A stretch of DNA of 64,000 bases from Halocaridina rubra. Its lineage: Eukaryota; Arthropoda; Malacostraca; Decapoda; Atyidae. The stretch spans positions 12,501 to 76,500 of the forward strand of contig JAXCGZ010000062.1 in NCBI GenBank assembly GCA_037179515.1, read 5' to 3'. The notes under the pieces were generated by a model. The model did no database searches and was not told where the DNA came from. It saw only the letters and a list, made by a program, of their open reading frames with translations. The position numbers and the translations under genes are program-made. Numbering within the stretch: position 1 is the first letter of the stretch; every line of letters starts with the position of its first letter. Shown here in pieces: positions 11,101-32,631 of this stretch.

Positions 11101-11160
11101 GACAGAAGTGTCACGAACATTGATACTGGCCTTTTAATGCGGTGTCTGCACTATAGCAAA

Positions 11161-11358
11161 TGTAGTCGCCGTGGCTCAGTCGGTAGCGTCTTCGACTCTG
11201 AGGCGTCAGGTCGAGGGTTCGCGCCCCGTCACGGTCTGAGGTTAGCAAGGGCATGCACTCAGCGTAAGGATTACATCTGCCAAAACAAGTCCTTCGCAAG
11301 AAGGCAACCGTCCTAGCCCTTGGTAAATAAGGGAGTCCGTGACGTAAAACCGGAACCG
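11161..11358 (+). mobile_element. tRNA-derived SINE, family 1, with 17-bp target duplication
   Basis: The best-preserved copy. It has an A box (TGGCTCAGTCGG), a B box (GGTTCGCGCCC) and a full body ending CGTAAAACCGGAACC. Perfect direct repeats TCTGCACTATAGCAAAT lie at 11145-11161 and 11363-11379. Confidence 0.94.
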
Positions 11359-11396
11359 GAACTCTGCACTATAGCAAATAGGGTAACACGTCCCCC

Positions 11397-11510
11397 CAAC
11401 AACAACAATAATAATAATAATTATCATCATCATAATTATTATTATTATTATTATTATTATTTGTTGTTGTTGTTGTTGTTGTTGTTGCTGTTGCTGTTGT
11501 TTTTGCTGTT
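11397..11510. repeat. compound (CAA)(TAA)(ATT)(TTG) microsatellite
   Basis: CAA and TAA units on the left face ATT and TTG units on the right, giving an approximate inverted symmetry. More TTG/TGC-rich sequence extends to about 11,660. Confidence 0.9.
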
Positions 11511-11782
11511 GATATTAATTTTGTCGTCGTTTTTGCCGTTTTTGTTATTGTTGTTGCTGCCATTTTTATTTATTTTATTGTTTATTCTTGCATTATTACT
11601 TTGATGATGTTGTTGCTTTTGTTGTGGTTTATTATTGACTATATAGTTGCTGTTGTTGTCGTTATTGTTCCGTTAAAGTAACAAATTACTTGTTTGTTTT
11701 CCTTTTGTGTGAATGAGAAAAATTAGACAACTGTGCGAAAAATTAAAGAAAGCTTTTTCAGCAATAAATGGTAACTAAGCGA

Positions 11783-11874
11783 TTGTTGTTGTTATTGTTG
11801 TTGATGATGATGTTGTTGTTGTTATTGTTGTTGTTGTTGTTGTTGTTGTTGTTCTTCTTCTTCTTCTTCTTCTT
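11783..11874. repeat. (TTG)n(TTC)n microsatellite
   Basis: TTG run with ATG interruptions, ending in a TTC run. Confidence 0.93.
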
Positions 11875-12039
11875 AATTAAGCTGGACACAGCTGGTAACG
11901 TTTGACACTAAGAATAATTCATACGAATTCATCACGCACATACGAACACACACATGCACACGTATGTGTGTGTGTGTGTGTGAACGCAATAAAATAAACA
12001 CAATTAGTGATATAAGCAGCAAATATCTCGTTTATTTGT

Positions 12040-12174
12040 ATCATCACGTACGGTCTAGTCCGTCCCTGCTTAGAATACTGTTCACACATCGCGGGTGCTT
12101 CTTCTTATACTTATCACCTTGTTGACTCTAAGGCAGCCAGACTCATTAATGATCCTTCTCTTACTTCTAATCTG

Positions 12175-12216
<42 letters not shown>

Positions 12217-12505
12217 GGTAAAGTATCATCCCTTTCTCTCTTCTCTCGCTGCTACTTTCATCGCTCCTCTGATGAGTTAGCGAGTTGCATCCTTCCCCCA
12301 CTGCCGAGGCCGCGTAACACTCGCCAAGCGACCTCATCTCACAGGTACTGTGTGGAGATTTGTAGCTCGCGGATTGGTCGGTGCAGTGACTGCTTCTTCT
12401 CATCTACCTCCAGACTCTGGAACACTCTTCCTCCTTCTGTCTTTCCTAATTCTTACGACCTTTCATCCTTCACAAAGCAGATCTATCGTCATCTCAGGGC
12501 CTAGT
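12040..12505 (+). mobile_element. LINE 3' fragment (second family)
   Basis: Conceptual translation in shifting frames gives a LINE C-terminus: GLVRPCLEYCSHIAGASS, then VDSKAARLINDPSLTSNL, then RYCVEICSSRIGRCSDCF and SRLWNTLPPSVFPNSYD ending in KQIYRHLR. A (CT)n run (12178-12211) lies inside the coding remnant, probably a later expansion. It is broken by frameshifts and not functional. Confidence 0.75.
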
Positions 12506-12870
12506 CCTCCATATCTCTGGGTACTCTGTACTTTGTACTTTGACTGTTTTTTTTTCTGTTTGTGCTGGCTAGTACAGTGGTAACGCGCTGGCTTCGCATT
12601 CACGAGGTCGAAAGATCGGTCCCCGTCCAAGACCGAGAGTTTAAGCTGTTTACTGGCAGGAACTGCTGTGGGTGGACATCACAGTGGGGGGTTGGGGCTT
12701 GTCCTGGCTGACGAATACCCATTGTAAAATGGAAATAAAGTTTATATAATCTCTGCCTTGTCCTTAACCTTTTTCTTTTCCTTGGTCTTGGTATTTTCTC
12801 GTGTCCGGGCCTTTGTTGATGAGGGCATTTTCTGCTTGTCACTGTGTCATACTCATTAAAAAAAAAATAT
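12506..12870 (+). mobile_element. tRNA-headed SINE or LINE 3' tail, A-tailed
   Basis: The central part GCTGGCTAGTACAGTGGTAA to GGTCGAAAGATCGGTCCC looks like a tRNA head. It is followed by a tail (CTGCCTTGTCCTTAACC, GTGTCCGGGCCTTTGTTGAT, GTGTCATACTCA) ending in oligo-A. The same tail without the tRNA head occurs at 22.0-22.2 kb, so this is either a SINE sharing its LINE's 3' end or a SINE inserted in the LINE 3' UTR. Confidence 0.7.
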
Positions 12871-13688
12871 TCAAGTGCTGAGGGGTGTAATGTGATTGTG
12901 TAATCATGAAAGAATTTTTTTCGATTTTTATTATATATTATTTTATATTATTTTATTTCATAGCTTTGCATTGTAGAATATGATGTGTGTCCAGAAGTTG
13001 TTAAAAACAATGCCAAGATAACTTAGAATATTTTAGCAATATCACTTCTCCAGAAGACATCAAGAGAGAGTCAAAGTTTAAGTTAAATTCTTTTTATTAT
13101 TCATCTCAAATATTATTCAAGCCCAGAAAATATATAAAACTATTTCGTATTTAATAGGTAAAGAGATTTCTTAGGAACCTAACCTAACCTAACCTAACCT
13201 AACCTAACCTTATGTGATGAAATAAAAAGTATGATTTCAAACACGCTTCAACTCAAAGCGAAGCTTCACAACTGAGATCAAGATATTTGTCAGCTCTAGA
13301 AAGCTGAACTTGGACCGTGACAATGTTGAAAATTTCTAAAACCGTCGATATTCACAAAATGGAAAAAATAGAGGCGATGGACTTATAATATATTGCGAGT
13401 GATTGGTGCGAGAATGTGAGAAATCAGTGAAAGTAGATCGAACAATAAATGAGCATGATACACAGACAGACAAACAGACAGAAAGAGGTTCTGAGCAGAG
13501 TGGAATTGTACGGGTGTCACTCAGTGAAATATAAATTCCAAGATCATTCCATAAAAAATCTGATTGTATCTTATTTTCTTTATAGGTGCATATATTCCAA
13601 TCCCTTTTATGTCATTACAGTATTAGACAAAAAGAATCTTATCTCCTTTCTGATACATTTTTTCTTATTGAATTCATTTTATTGGCAG
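12871..13688. other. no exon; (AACCT)n at 13179-13211
   Basis: AT-rich, with seven consecutive AACCT units (arthropod telomere-type repeat) near 13,179-13,211. The sequence just before the ceramidase exon is intron-like with a T-rich tract. I find no upstream ceramidase exon here. Confidence 0.5.
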
Positions 13689-24670
<10,982 letters not shown>

Positions 24671-25609
24671 CTGTTATATGTTTGGGATATTTTTAGGTTT
24701 TTTTTTATGTTTTCCTTATAGATCTTGTGATTTGTCGTATGATAGGTTATTGCATAAGTTTACAAAAGATTCTTCGTTGCATATTATTGTTGATGAAGGT
24801 ATTGTTAATTTCTTTCACTTTCAATATTAATATGATGTGTATGAAAAACTTTTGAGGGTATTTGTACATTGTATTATGATACTTGTTTAAGTTAGTTATA
24901 AATTGCCGTGTTTTTTTTTTTTTTTTTTTTTTTTTTTGTTTCATAAGCGTCTCCATCACAGAGCAGAAAAAGTCTACTGACTTCTGAATTCAGTGAGTTT
25001 CCCTATTGTGTTCTTTGTGTGTTCAGTTAAATTTGCAGATATGTGTTCATGAATATTGAAGGCTAACTTAGATATAGCTTTGTGAAATTAGGCACTTTTA
25101 TGCATGGCAAGGTTTTATTTATATTTTTTTGTATTTTTTACTGTGCATCTTTCATTCGCTATATAAGTAGAATAAGGAGCTAAGAGGAGTGATTAAGGTG
25201 TGTGTCTTGGCATGGGGTGAATGTGTGTTTTTTTGGCTCTGCCACCTCTTTATGAGGGGATATGGGGCCACTGTATATAGCTTGTCGTACAAATAATCAC
25301 TTTATCTAGAGCCATTTATGGAAATCATAATATAAGTGCCAGACTTGCATATGCATTTGCTATATACGTGACTAATCTCTTGATGCACCTGGTTGGATCA
25401 TTGGTCTGCCATTTCCAGTGATGTGTTCATTGCATGTGCTAAGTTGGCAGGGACTAGGAGCTATCCACATCCTTGACACGACCAAATGTTTTTTTTTTTT
25501 TCGGGTCCTTTGATGTGGCAGTCTGGTGTCTAACTCATTCTCTTCTCCTGCAATAAAGTGCCACCCTGGCAAAGTCACTGTCTGAAATCATCCTGAATCT
25601 CTATATAGA

Positions 25610-25730
25610 AATAGGGATCAGGTAATGATTAGCGACCCTCAGAACATTAACTAGCCTTGTAAATGACTAGATTAGGTTAGGTTAGGTTAGGTTAGGCATT
25701 AACATAACCTAATTCAACCTGTGGTAGGGG
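25610..25730. repeat. dispersed repeat with TTAGG fold-back
   Basis: About five TTAGG units (25,675-25,699), then CATTAACATAACCTAATTCA. The preceding AGCGACCCTCAGAACATTAA matches the context of the 14.0 kb element. Confidence 0.65.
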
Positions 25731-25837
25731 CAGTAGGGGAGTAGGCATTATGAAGCGACACAGGTTGTAGAAGAGCCGGGGGGATGGGCTGTGGCACTCC
25801 AGCAGTGCCATCTGAACTGTCGCTAGCTCCCTCGTCA

Positions 25838-25930
25838 TGTGCCTATAGACCAAAGTAATCCCCTTATTGTTTCTTTTTTTCTTTTATGTCGGCTACCCCC
25901 CAAATTGGGGGAAACAGCCAAGGTAAATGA
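25838..25930 (+). repeat. dispersed repeat with CCCCCAAATTGGGGG hairpin
   Basis: AGACCAAAGTAATCCCCTTA, then TATGTCGGCTACCCCCC and TTGGGGGAAACAGCCAAGGT. A second copy lies in reverse orientation at 42,270-42,370. Confidence 0.75.
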
Positions 25931-26181
25931 TTAATTTTATGTTTCTGGGGTCACTAATATTTTCCTGATCCCCCCCCAAAAAAAAAAAATGGACACCCTC
26001 CTTATGTTCGTAGCCTAGCCATGAGACGCTTAATATAAAATAATTGAAGAAGTCTTTGAGCAGAATTTATTATTATTACGTGATGAACTTCTCCTATTCT
26101 AAGTTTCAGAACTGAATATGTTTTGCATGTATTTATTTTTTTTCTTTTCTAATAACAGAAAATCATTACCTCTTCCCCGCA

Positions 26182-26280
26182 GGTTGTGAACCCCCCAACA
26201 AATGAGAGTAACTTCATACCGGAGTCAAGACGAGAACGTCGTCCCCAGAAGCCCTGGTGGCATAGACTGTTCTTCATGTA
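26182..26280 (+). CDS. possible alternative last exon of ceramidase
   Basis: A strong acceptor (ATTACCTCTTCCCCGCAG) opens a frame VVNPPTNESNFIPESRRERR, then PQKPWWHRLFFM and TAA. Joined to the internal donor after DPFK in exon k it stays in phase and restores DPFKV, replacing the hydrophobic tail with a basic one. A poly(A) signal AATAAA follows at about 26,568. The donor (GTTCGA) is weak, so the exon could be spurious or belong elsewhere. Confidence 0.35.
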
Positions 26281-26330
26281 AACTTTAATTGTTCATATTT
26301 TTCCGAAGCTTGATGAACTGACTCAGTTAC

Positions 26331-26331
26331 C

Positions 26332-26379
<48 letters not shown>

Positions 26380-26382
26380 AAC

Positions 26383-26426
<44 letters not shown>

Positions 26427-26445
26427 TAATAATAATAATAACAAC
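26331..26445. repeat. (CAA)n(TAA)n microsatellite
   Basis: About 45 bp of CAA passing into TAA with one AAA interruption. Confidence 0.96.
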
Positions 26446-26628
26446 GTAAACACAACAATTGCCTTAGTGCCAGCCAAAGGGCCAGTTTATCGATTGGCTG
26501 ACAATGACTATAGTTGATACACTTGTCTTTTGCACACACACACACACCTCGACTGTGCCAAATATAAAATAAAGAATATATTAAGAAGCAAAAATTAATT
26601 TCAATTTCCTGATTATGTTGTATTTTGT

Positions 26629-26825
26629 TGTAGTCACCGTGGCTCAAGCGGTAGCGTCCGCGATTCTGAGGCGTCTGGTCGAGGGTTCGTGCCCCGTCAC
26701 GCTTTGAGGTTTGCAAGGGCATGCACTCAGGGTAAGGATTACATCTGCCAAAACTAGTCCTTTGCTTGAAGGCAAACGTCCTAGCCCTTGGTAGAAAAGG
26801 GAGTCCGTGACGTAAAACCGGAACA
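26629..26825 (+). mobile_element. tRNA-derived SINE, family 1
   Basis: Full-length copy with A box (TGGCTCAAGCGG) and B box (GGTTCGTGCCC), ending ACCGGAAC. Direct repeats ATTATGTTGTAT at 26,612-26,623 and 26,828-26,839 are the likely target duplication. Confidence 0.92.
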
Positions 26826-27048
26826 ACATTATGTTGTATCTAGTGGTTTAATGTTGTGTAAAACAGCCCATCTCTCTCTCGCCAATAAATTATATAACAC
26901 AATAACAGAATACTTATTATGGTTGTTAAGTGTGGGGCAACAGGGTGGCCACAACTGTACCAAAATAAGTGAGAATGTAGAGTTTCATCATTTCCAGTCC
27001 ATCTTTTTTTTTTTTTTTTTTTTTAGATATTTTGTGACTCTGAAAAAA

Positions 27049-27206
27049 GACCGCGGAAGCACAGTGGTTAGAGCTCTCTACTCGGGAAGTGATAAATCCA
27101 CGTTCCAGTCCACCGCGGGGTGGTAGGAACAGCATCCAGCTATAATTCCCCAGCTCCAGACAGCTTCTTTCCATGAGGATCCATAGTGACATAGAGCGAC
27201 AACCAG
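27049..27206 (+). mobile_element. SINE family 2, tRNA-headed copy
   Basis: GCACAGTGGTTAGAGCTCTC (A box) and GATAAATCCACGTTCCAGTC (B-box region), then CAGCATCCAGCTATAATTCC. Preceded by a poly-T run and followed by oligo-A. Confidence 0.7.
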
Positions 27207-27419
27207 CATTTCATGAAAAAAAAAAAAAATGGAAGGAGGGGTTTGACTGCTCCACAATCAGCAATCCCTTTTAGTCGGTTCATACTGCAAACATGAAGTA
27301 CTAGCAGGAAGTTCTTTCTTCCCTACCACCACAGATATATTTTGATTGTCTTATATGACATGTGGAAAATGTCAGATAGTTTAATTATAAGAAATAATAT
27401 GAAATTAATAATCATACTC

Positions 27420-27540
27420 TCTCTATTTATTATCTATCAGCTTCCTATCTATCTATTTATTTATCTATCATCAACTTTCTATCTATCTATCTATTTTCCT
27501 ATCATCAACTTTCTATCTATCTATCTATCTATCTATCTGC
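27420..27540. repeat. (TATC)n microsatellite, interrupted
   Basis: Three blocks of CTAT units separated by CATCAACTTTCTATC-type spacers, a higher-order pattern. Confidence 0.92.
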
Positions 27541-27881
27541 ATAATTTTTAAGACCTGGAATGATTTTTTACGGTGCCTGTCGTACTTACCGACACCAACC
27601 CTCCCCATTTATCCGGGCTTGGGACCGGCACTGCTTTCGTAGAGGCTGGGTTAAAATAATTTTGCCTTTTGAATCTGATATTTTCTAGTCTTAAAAGAAT
27701 TAGAATACTATATTTATTAACAAATAGAACCTTTAGCACTTCGCCAACTCCCAATATTTCAACCTGTTGAGGACCAGAAGAAGTAGTTACCTTAGAATCT
27801 CTCCGTCCAGAACTAATTGACGGTAGACATAGAGAAGCGGGCAAAGCAGCATGTGTAAAGCTATACGAAACGTCATGACTC

Positions 27882-28705
27882 CAGGGCCGTATTAATAATG
27901 GTGCCTGGGGAGCCTGAGCCGGGGCCCTTTTTCCAGGGGGACCCCATGAGCCTGCAGAATGCAAATACTAATAATAAAACGTAAAACTAATGTAGTCACC
28001 GTGGCTCAAGCGGTAGCGTCCGCGACTTTGAGGCGTCAGGTCGAGTGTTCGCGGCCCGTCACGGTCTGAGGTTAGCAAGGGCATGTACTGAGGGTAACGA
28101 TTACATCTGCCAAAAACAATTCCTTCGCAAGAAGGCAACCGTCCTAGCCCTTGGTACAAAAGGGAGTCCGTGACGTAAAACCGGAACCACAACAATACGT
28201 ACAAATAATAATGGTAATGTGAAACTTGCAACCCATTCCACTACATCATAAATAGCGAATGTCTAGTACTTCAATGTATAAGGAACATTTATAATTATTA
28301 TTCATATTATTAATAGTAGTAATAAGTACTTGTATTTTTTCCGTCTGTGCTCTTTTCTCGTCTAAATATAAATGGTATTAAATAATTGATTTTGAAGACG
28401 TAGTTTCCCAGTTGGCTGCATTTTTTTTTATCAGAACTTAGTTTGATGAAAGACGTATTTTTTTTTTAAATCTAAATATTCTTAGTAAAAATGTTGCTAA
28501 TTAATGTATGTAAATTGAATCTTACAGAGAAGATTTTATATTATCTTATAGTTTGTGATCTTGTTAGCTGAATTCACAACAAATAAGAATATCGACCATT
28601 ATATGATTTTTTTCCTTAAAATATAGGGAGATGGCCCTGCTGGGATTGGGTAAGGGGCCCTCTCAAGATGAGGAGCTCAGGGCCCTAAATTGCCTTGATG
28701 TGGCC

Positions 28706-28708
<3 letters not shown>
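27882..28708. mobile_element. candidate hAT element with a nested SINE
   Basis: Left end CAGGGCCGTATTAATAATGG then GGGGCCC; right end GGGCCCTAAATTGCC then TTGATGTGGCCCT. The inverted AGGGCC termini with nearby GGGGCCC blocks resemble hAT elements of the ZMYM1-like type. A SINE sits inside (27,991-28,188) and no transposase remains. The flanking 8-mers do not match. An (ACT)n tract begins at the right end. Confidence 0.45.
27991..28188 (+). mobile_element. tRNA-derived SINE, family 1
   Basis: Full-length copy with TGGCTCAAGCGGTAGCGTCC and GGTCGAGTGTTCGCGGCCC. The flanks ACGTAAAACTAAT and ACGTACAAATAAT are a probable imperfect target duplication. Confidence 0.9.
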
Positions 28709-28766
<58 letters not shown>

Positions 28767-28767
28767 C
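28706..28767. repeat. (ACT)n microsatellite
   Basis: About 60 bp of ACT repeats. Confidence 0.96.
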
Positions 28768-29428
28768 GATGCTTTCAAAATTTCCCGCGTGAAAGTACCA
28801 ACCTCAGTATTAGTCATCACTGTTTATTAGTTTACTCAATACAAACCAAATTTCTGCTTAATCCCTCAAAGAAAATAAACATCTTAGTAATCCCAGCAAT
28901 GTATTATCATTTAATCCAGGATTAATCCCAAAATAAGAGAGCGAAAATAATTATTGTCGAGATTGGTACTCCTGATTGTTTAGGTTAAACAGGTGTGGCA
29001 GGTTTTTGTGTGAGTGTCAGACGAAAAAACATTCTCTTTTCTGCTTCATATTTTCAATAAGGATTAAAATGGCGTCTTTATCGAAGTTACATTGAAGTAA
29101 GCTTTTAAGTATATTTATCAATTACCGTTAAATACTAGTATATTTGGTGTTATTTAACTGAATTAAGTCGCACACTGGACTTGAACTCTGGTGTTGATCC
29201 AGACAAGAAAATTTAGTTCATTGTTCTTTGAATTATATTTTTGGCATTTTTAATGTGAAAATATATGTACATAATCTTTTATTTTTATCTGTTTGTATTT
29301 CAAATCAGTTTTTCTTATATACGATTATTTTCTAATCCAAGATCTAATTTCAATATTTTGTATCCAGCTGTAGCCATAAAATGGATAATTTCTCCTTTCC
29401 CAACATAAAACTTAGATCGTGATGATGA
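28768..29428. other. no recognisable gene
   Basis: AT-rich, intergenic. A non-coding first exon of the Wsck-like gene could lie here but I cannot define one. Confidence 0.4.
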
Positions 29429-29621
29429 TCTGGTTTTACGTCACGCACCCCGTTTTCTATGAAGGGCTAGGACTGCGCCTTCCTGCGAAGAACTTTGGTT
29501 TTGGCAAATGCGACCGTTACCCTGAGTGAATGCCCTTTCTAACCTCAGACAATGGCAGGCCTCAAGCTCATAACCTGACGAATCTAAGTCGCGATCGTTA
29601 CCACTTGGCCACGGCGGTCAC
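29429..29621 (-). mobile_element. tRNA-derived SINE, family 1 (diverged)
   Basis: TGGTTTTACGTCACGCACCC at one end and CCACTTGGCCACGGCGGTCA at the other. The B-box region has decayed. Confidence 0.82.
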
Positions 29622-31191
29622 AAACCATAGATTAAATTAGAAAAATGCCATTTTGGCTGATGCATATTGCATTCACAACCCCCACACAGCAAAAATATCC
29701 CATGAAACTTATATTAAGATTGGGTTAAGATTCGTGTTATGCATCAGGTTTGTTAGGTTAAGTTACGTTATGTTAGGTTGAGTTGGTTATAGTAACTTGG
29801 GCTAGTTAGGTTACAAACCTATCAGAAAACAGTGTGGTTCAAATATAAAAGCTGTGCATAAAACGAATCTTTACCTAGATTTGGATTGGTTAGTTAAGGC
29901 AAGTCACTCCTAGTTAAGAAAGAAGGTAATAATTAAAGTCATCCCTATTTTATTTTTATGTTTTAGATATTTTTCAATGTCCTGTGTTTTCGTTTTATTT
30001 GTTAGGGGTGTGAAAGTAAGCATTTACCAGAATTATTACAAAAATTATTGTGCTGTTGCTTGGTTTTGATTCGTTTTGTGCACCATACTCTAGACATCAG
30101 CGCTAACACATCATCCTGAAATGTGCCACACTGTTCTAGGAATACCTAGATTGATCCTCTTAAGGTATATAAGTCTCTTAATCTGACTTCGGTTAGGATA
30201 GGCTGGCTAGGTTAGGTTACTTTAGTATCATACCCGCTACTGCCCAAATGTGTCGGCCATAACTGAAAAGAGTTGTGATTTCTGAGAAAACCATCGGCAT
30301 AATTCAGTACGCATCAAAACCTATCCAATACTAATAGTTCAGTCCAAAAATGGAAGGGGTGCTTAAAACGAAACTTTATCCATTGTTTTATTATACCTCG
30401 TTCATTTATTCAATTACATGCCTTTTTGTCCTTTTTCTACCCTTTTTATCAAAGGTCCATGCCATTGTAAGTAAATTTTGATGGTTATATTTGATGAGAT
30501 TTTTTTATTAGATATTTATCATCACTTCCTCCAAACAGGCATGAAAAGGACCATCCAATTTTAGGCCATATGTGACCAGCATTATCCTAGTCTACACTAC
30601 TTATAATGAAGACTTTTAACTGAGAAACTCATTTGTCATTTGACTTGAAATCGGCTGAGGTACTTCAGTGTAACAGTAAATATATAAAGTATTAATGTTT
30701 TATTCTAATTAATTTTATATATTGGATTGTTTCGAAAAAAAACTTTGAGTATCCTTACTTGTGATAACGACTGAGACCCTCCCCAGGGTTTAATTTTGAA
30801 GACTTCACAATTGTGAGACTAAAAATACTCTACTGAATGTTAAGCCTATGTGGATATCAGAATATATTGATACTATGCTCAGTCTGCTTCAGTTAACGTA
30901 AGCTTCAGAAAGCCCGCATGTGTATTCTGCCCTGAGTAGAGGTCTATATTTTGTAAATTGTCAAATTCAGTGTCTCGAAACACTTTGATTAAATTTCTTT
31001 TGTAGAATTTCCCTAAATTGGTACGAGTTTGTTGAAAAGTTATAGGGATCCCCAAAGAAGGACTCCCTATTTTGGCAAAATGCTTTATGTTGCCATAACA
31101 TCCATATATGAGAGCCATGCCTTGTATAGTAGATCCTATCGTCTTAGTGAGTTAAGTATTTTATCCACAAGTTTTTTCCTATTTCTTCCAG
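29622..31191 (+). other. upstream region of the Wsck-like gene
   Basis: Contains a TTAGGTTAAGTTACG patch (29,750-29,820) and otherwise unique AT-rich sequence. It ends in an acceptor-like tract (TTTTTTCCTATTTCTTCCAG) that abuts the ATG, implying a 5' UTR exon further upstream. I could not place the promoter. Confidence 0.5.
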
Positions 31192-32631
31192 ATGGCTTTG
31201 AGTTGGAATCTGCTTTGTGTGTCAGCACTTTTGCTAGCATGGTCGTGTGTCTCCATTACTTCCCAGGATATACAGTTACTTGGTTGTTTCAGTAAAGAAG
31301 CAGACAGAGCCGATTTTATATATCACTCCTCCAATGTCACTGCCGGAAGAAGTGTTGATGCTTGTGTTGCTGAATGCAAAGCAAATTTAATGCGTTATGC
31401 AGGGTTATATGATGGCAAATCGTGTTTGTGTGGTGACACATTTAGTGGTGAGCCTTCTAATTTATGCACGTCCGAATGTAAAGATAATTCATCACAAATA
31501 TGTGGTGGGTCTCACCTGGTGAGTGTCTATGAGACAGGTCATGGTATATTGGGCGCTCCTGTCTCGCTTTCTCAGGTTGCTAGTGGACCATCCAGTTTAC
31601 ATATTAATTGGGAACCGCCTGCTTCTGGTTTAGCAGATATATTAGAATATCGAGTGACTGCTACCCCACTGTTTACATTTAGTGAAAGGGATCCCCCTAG
31701 AGCTATGAATTGGGTGTTCTCTGCTCATATTAACACCGCTTGGCTTTATAATGTCATGCCTGGCACAGAATATGAAGTTGCTGTTCGAGCAGCTTCTAAA
31801 GCTGGATTAGGTTACCCTCGAAAAATGAAAATGTGGACTAGAGTTGGCAAACCAGAAAGACCTTCCTCTCCACAGATTTTGACCCGAACTTCAACTACCA
31901 TTACTGTTCGATTGGAGTCTGTACTACCTACTCATGGCCCCATCACTGCCTACCAAATAGTGGTTGTGGATGAAACCGTCCATGTGGAGTTGCAGCCTAA
32001 CTCCTTAGGTGATTATTATTCTGCACAAAGAGAGAACATCCCTTATTACATTACAGCTGAATTTTCTCCTGAGAATTTCATGACAACTTTTATTGTAGGT
32101 GATGCCAAGAGGTATGGTAAATATCACAATGCCCCATTACAAGAAGGTATAGATTATCACATATTGCTCGGCGTAATAAGCACCATCAACGAAACTGAGA
32201 AGGCCTTCTCTCCATCGAACCACGAGCAGCACGAAAACACGGTCACTGATGATGAATATCATAAATTGCTGAACGACCCTCAAACGGTGATGCAACTTGA
32301 ATATAACAGAAAAATGATTCTTGGTCTCTCCATTGCCATTGGGCTCTTTGGATTTTTACTTGTGGTATCAGTTGTTGTGTATATCATGCTCAGGGTTATG
32401 GTGAAGAGGAACCACCGTCGTTCGTCAGAAAACCAGGAATTGGCTATACACGCTCAGGTCCCAAACCAAGATTCCGAAAATGGATATGCTGTGGCTGCGC
32501 ATTATATTGATGAAGAGACGCCGTCAATAGATCATTATAGGCAGCTTAAAGAGAGGGTCTTGATTATTCCGCATCAAGGCCTTACCATCGTAGGAGATAT
32601 TGGCTCTGGCAAATTTGGTGAAGTTAAAAAG
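31192..32631 (+). CDS. Wsck-like exon 1: signal peptide to kinase glycine loop
   Basis: 480 codons starting MALSWNLLCVSALLLAWSCV. The acceptor directly before ATG and donor AAG|GTGAAT set the limits. It carries the whole ectodomain, the membrane span (MILGLSIAIGLFGFLLVVSV) and the juxtamembrane region in a single exon. Confidence 0.95.

Larger units (their letters stand above)
24671..26181 (+). other. 3' UTR or alternative intron, with AATAAA at 25,552
   Basis: AT-rich sequence with a T-run (24,910-24,937) and a candidate poly(A) signal AATAAA at 25,552-25,557. It also holds a TTAGG fold-back (25,670-25,720) and a hairpin-bearing repeat (25,838-25,930). Confidence 0.5.

Noticed and set aside
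11161..11235. A functional tRNA gene
   Set aside because: A and B boxes are present, but the acceptor stem does not close and the sequence continues as a shared 200-bp SINE with a target duplication.
13179..13211. A chromosome end or telomere
   Set aside because: Only seven units, with genes and unique sequence on both sides; interstitial.
13449..13688. Upstream extension of the first ceramidase exon
   Set aside because: The frame is open, but the residues do not resemble the family and a good acceptor (TTTTATTGGCAG) precedes VIEKLQQ; treated as intron.
30879..31118. 79-residue minus-strand frame upstream of the Wsck-like gene
   Set aside because: No recognisable domain, no splice logic and AT-rich composition; likely chance.
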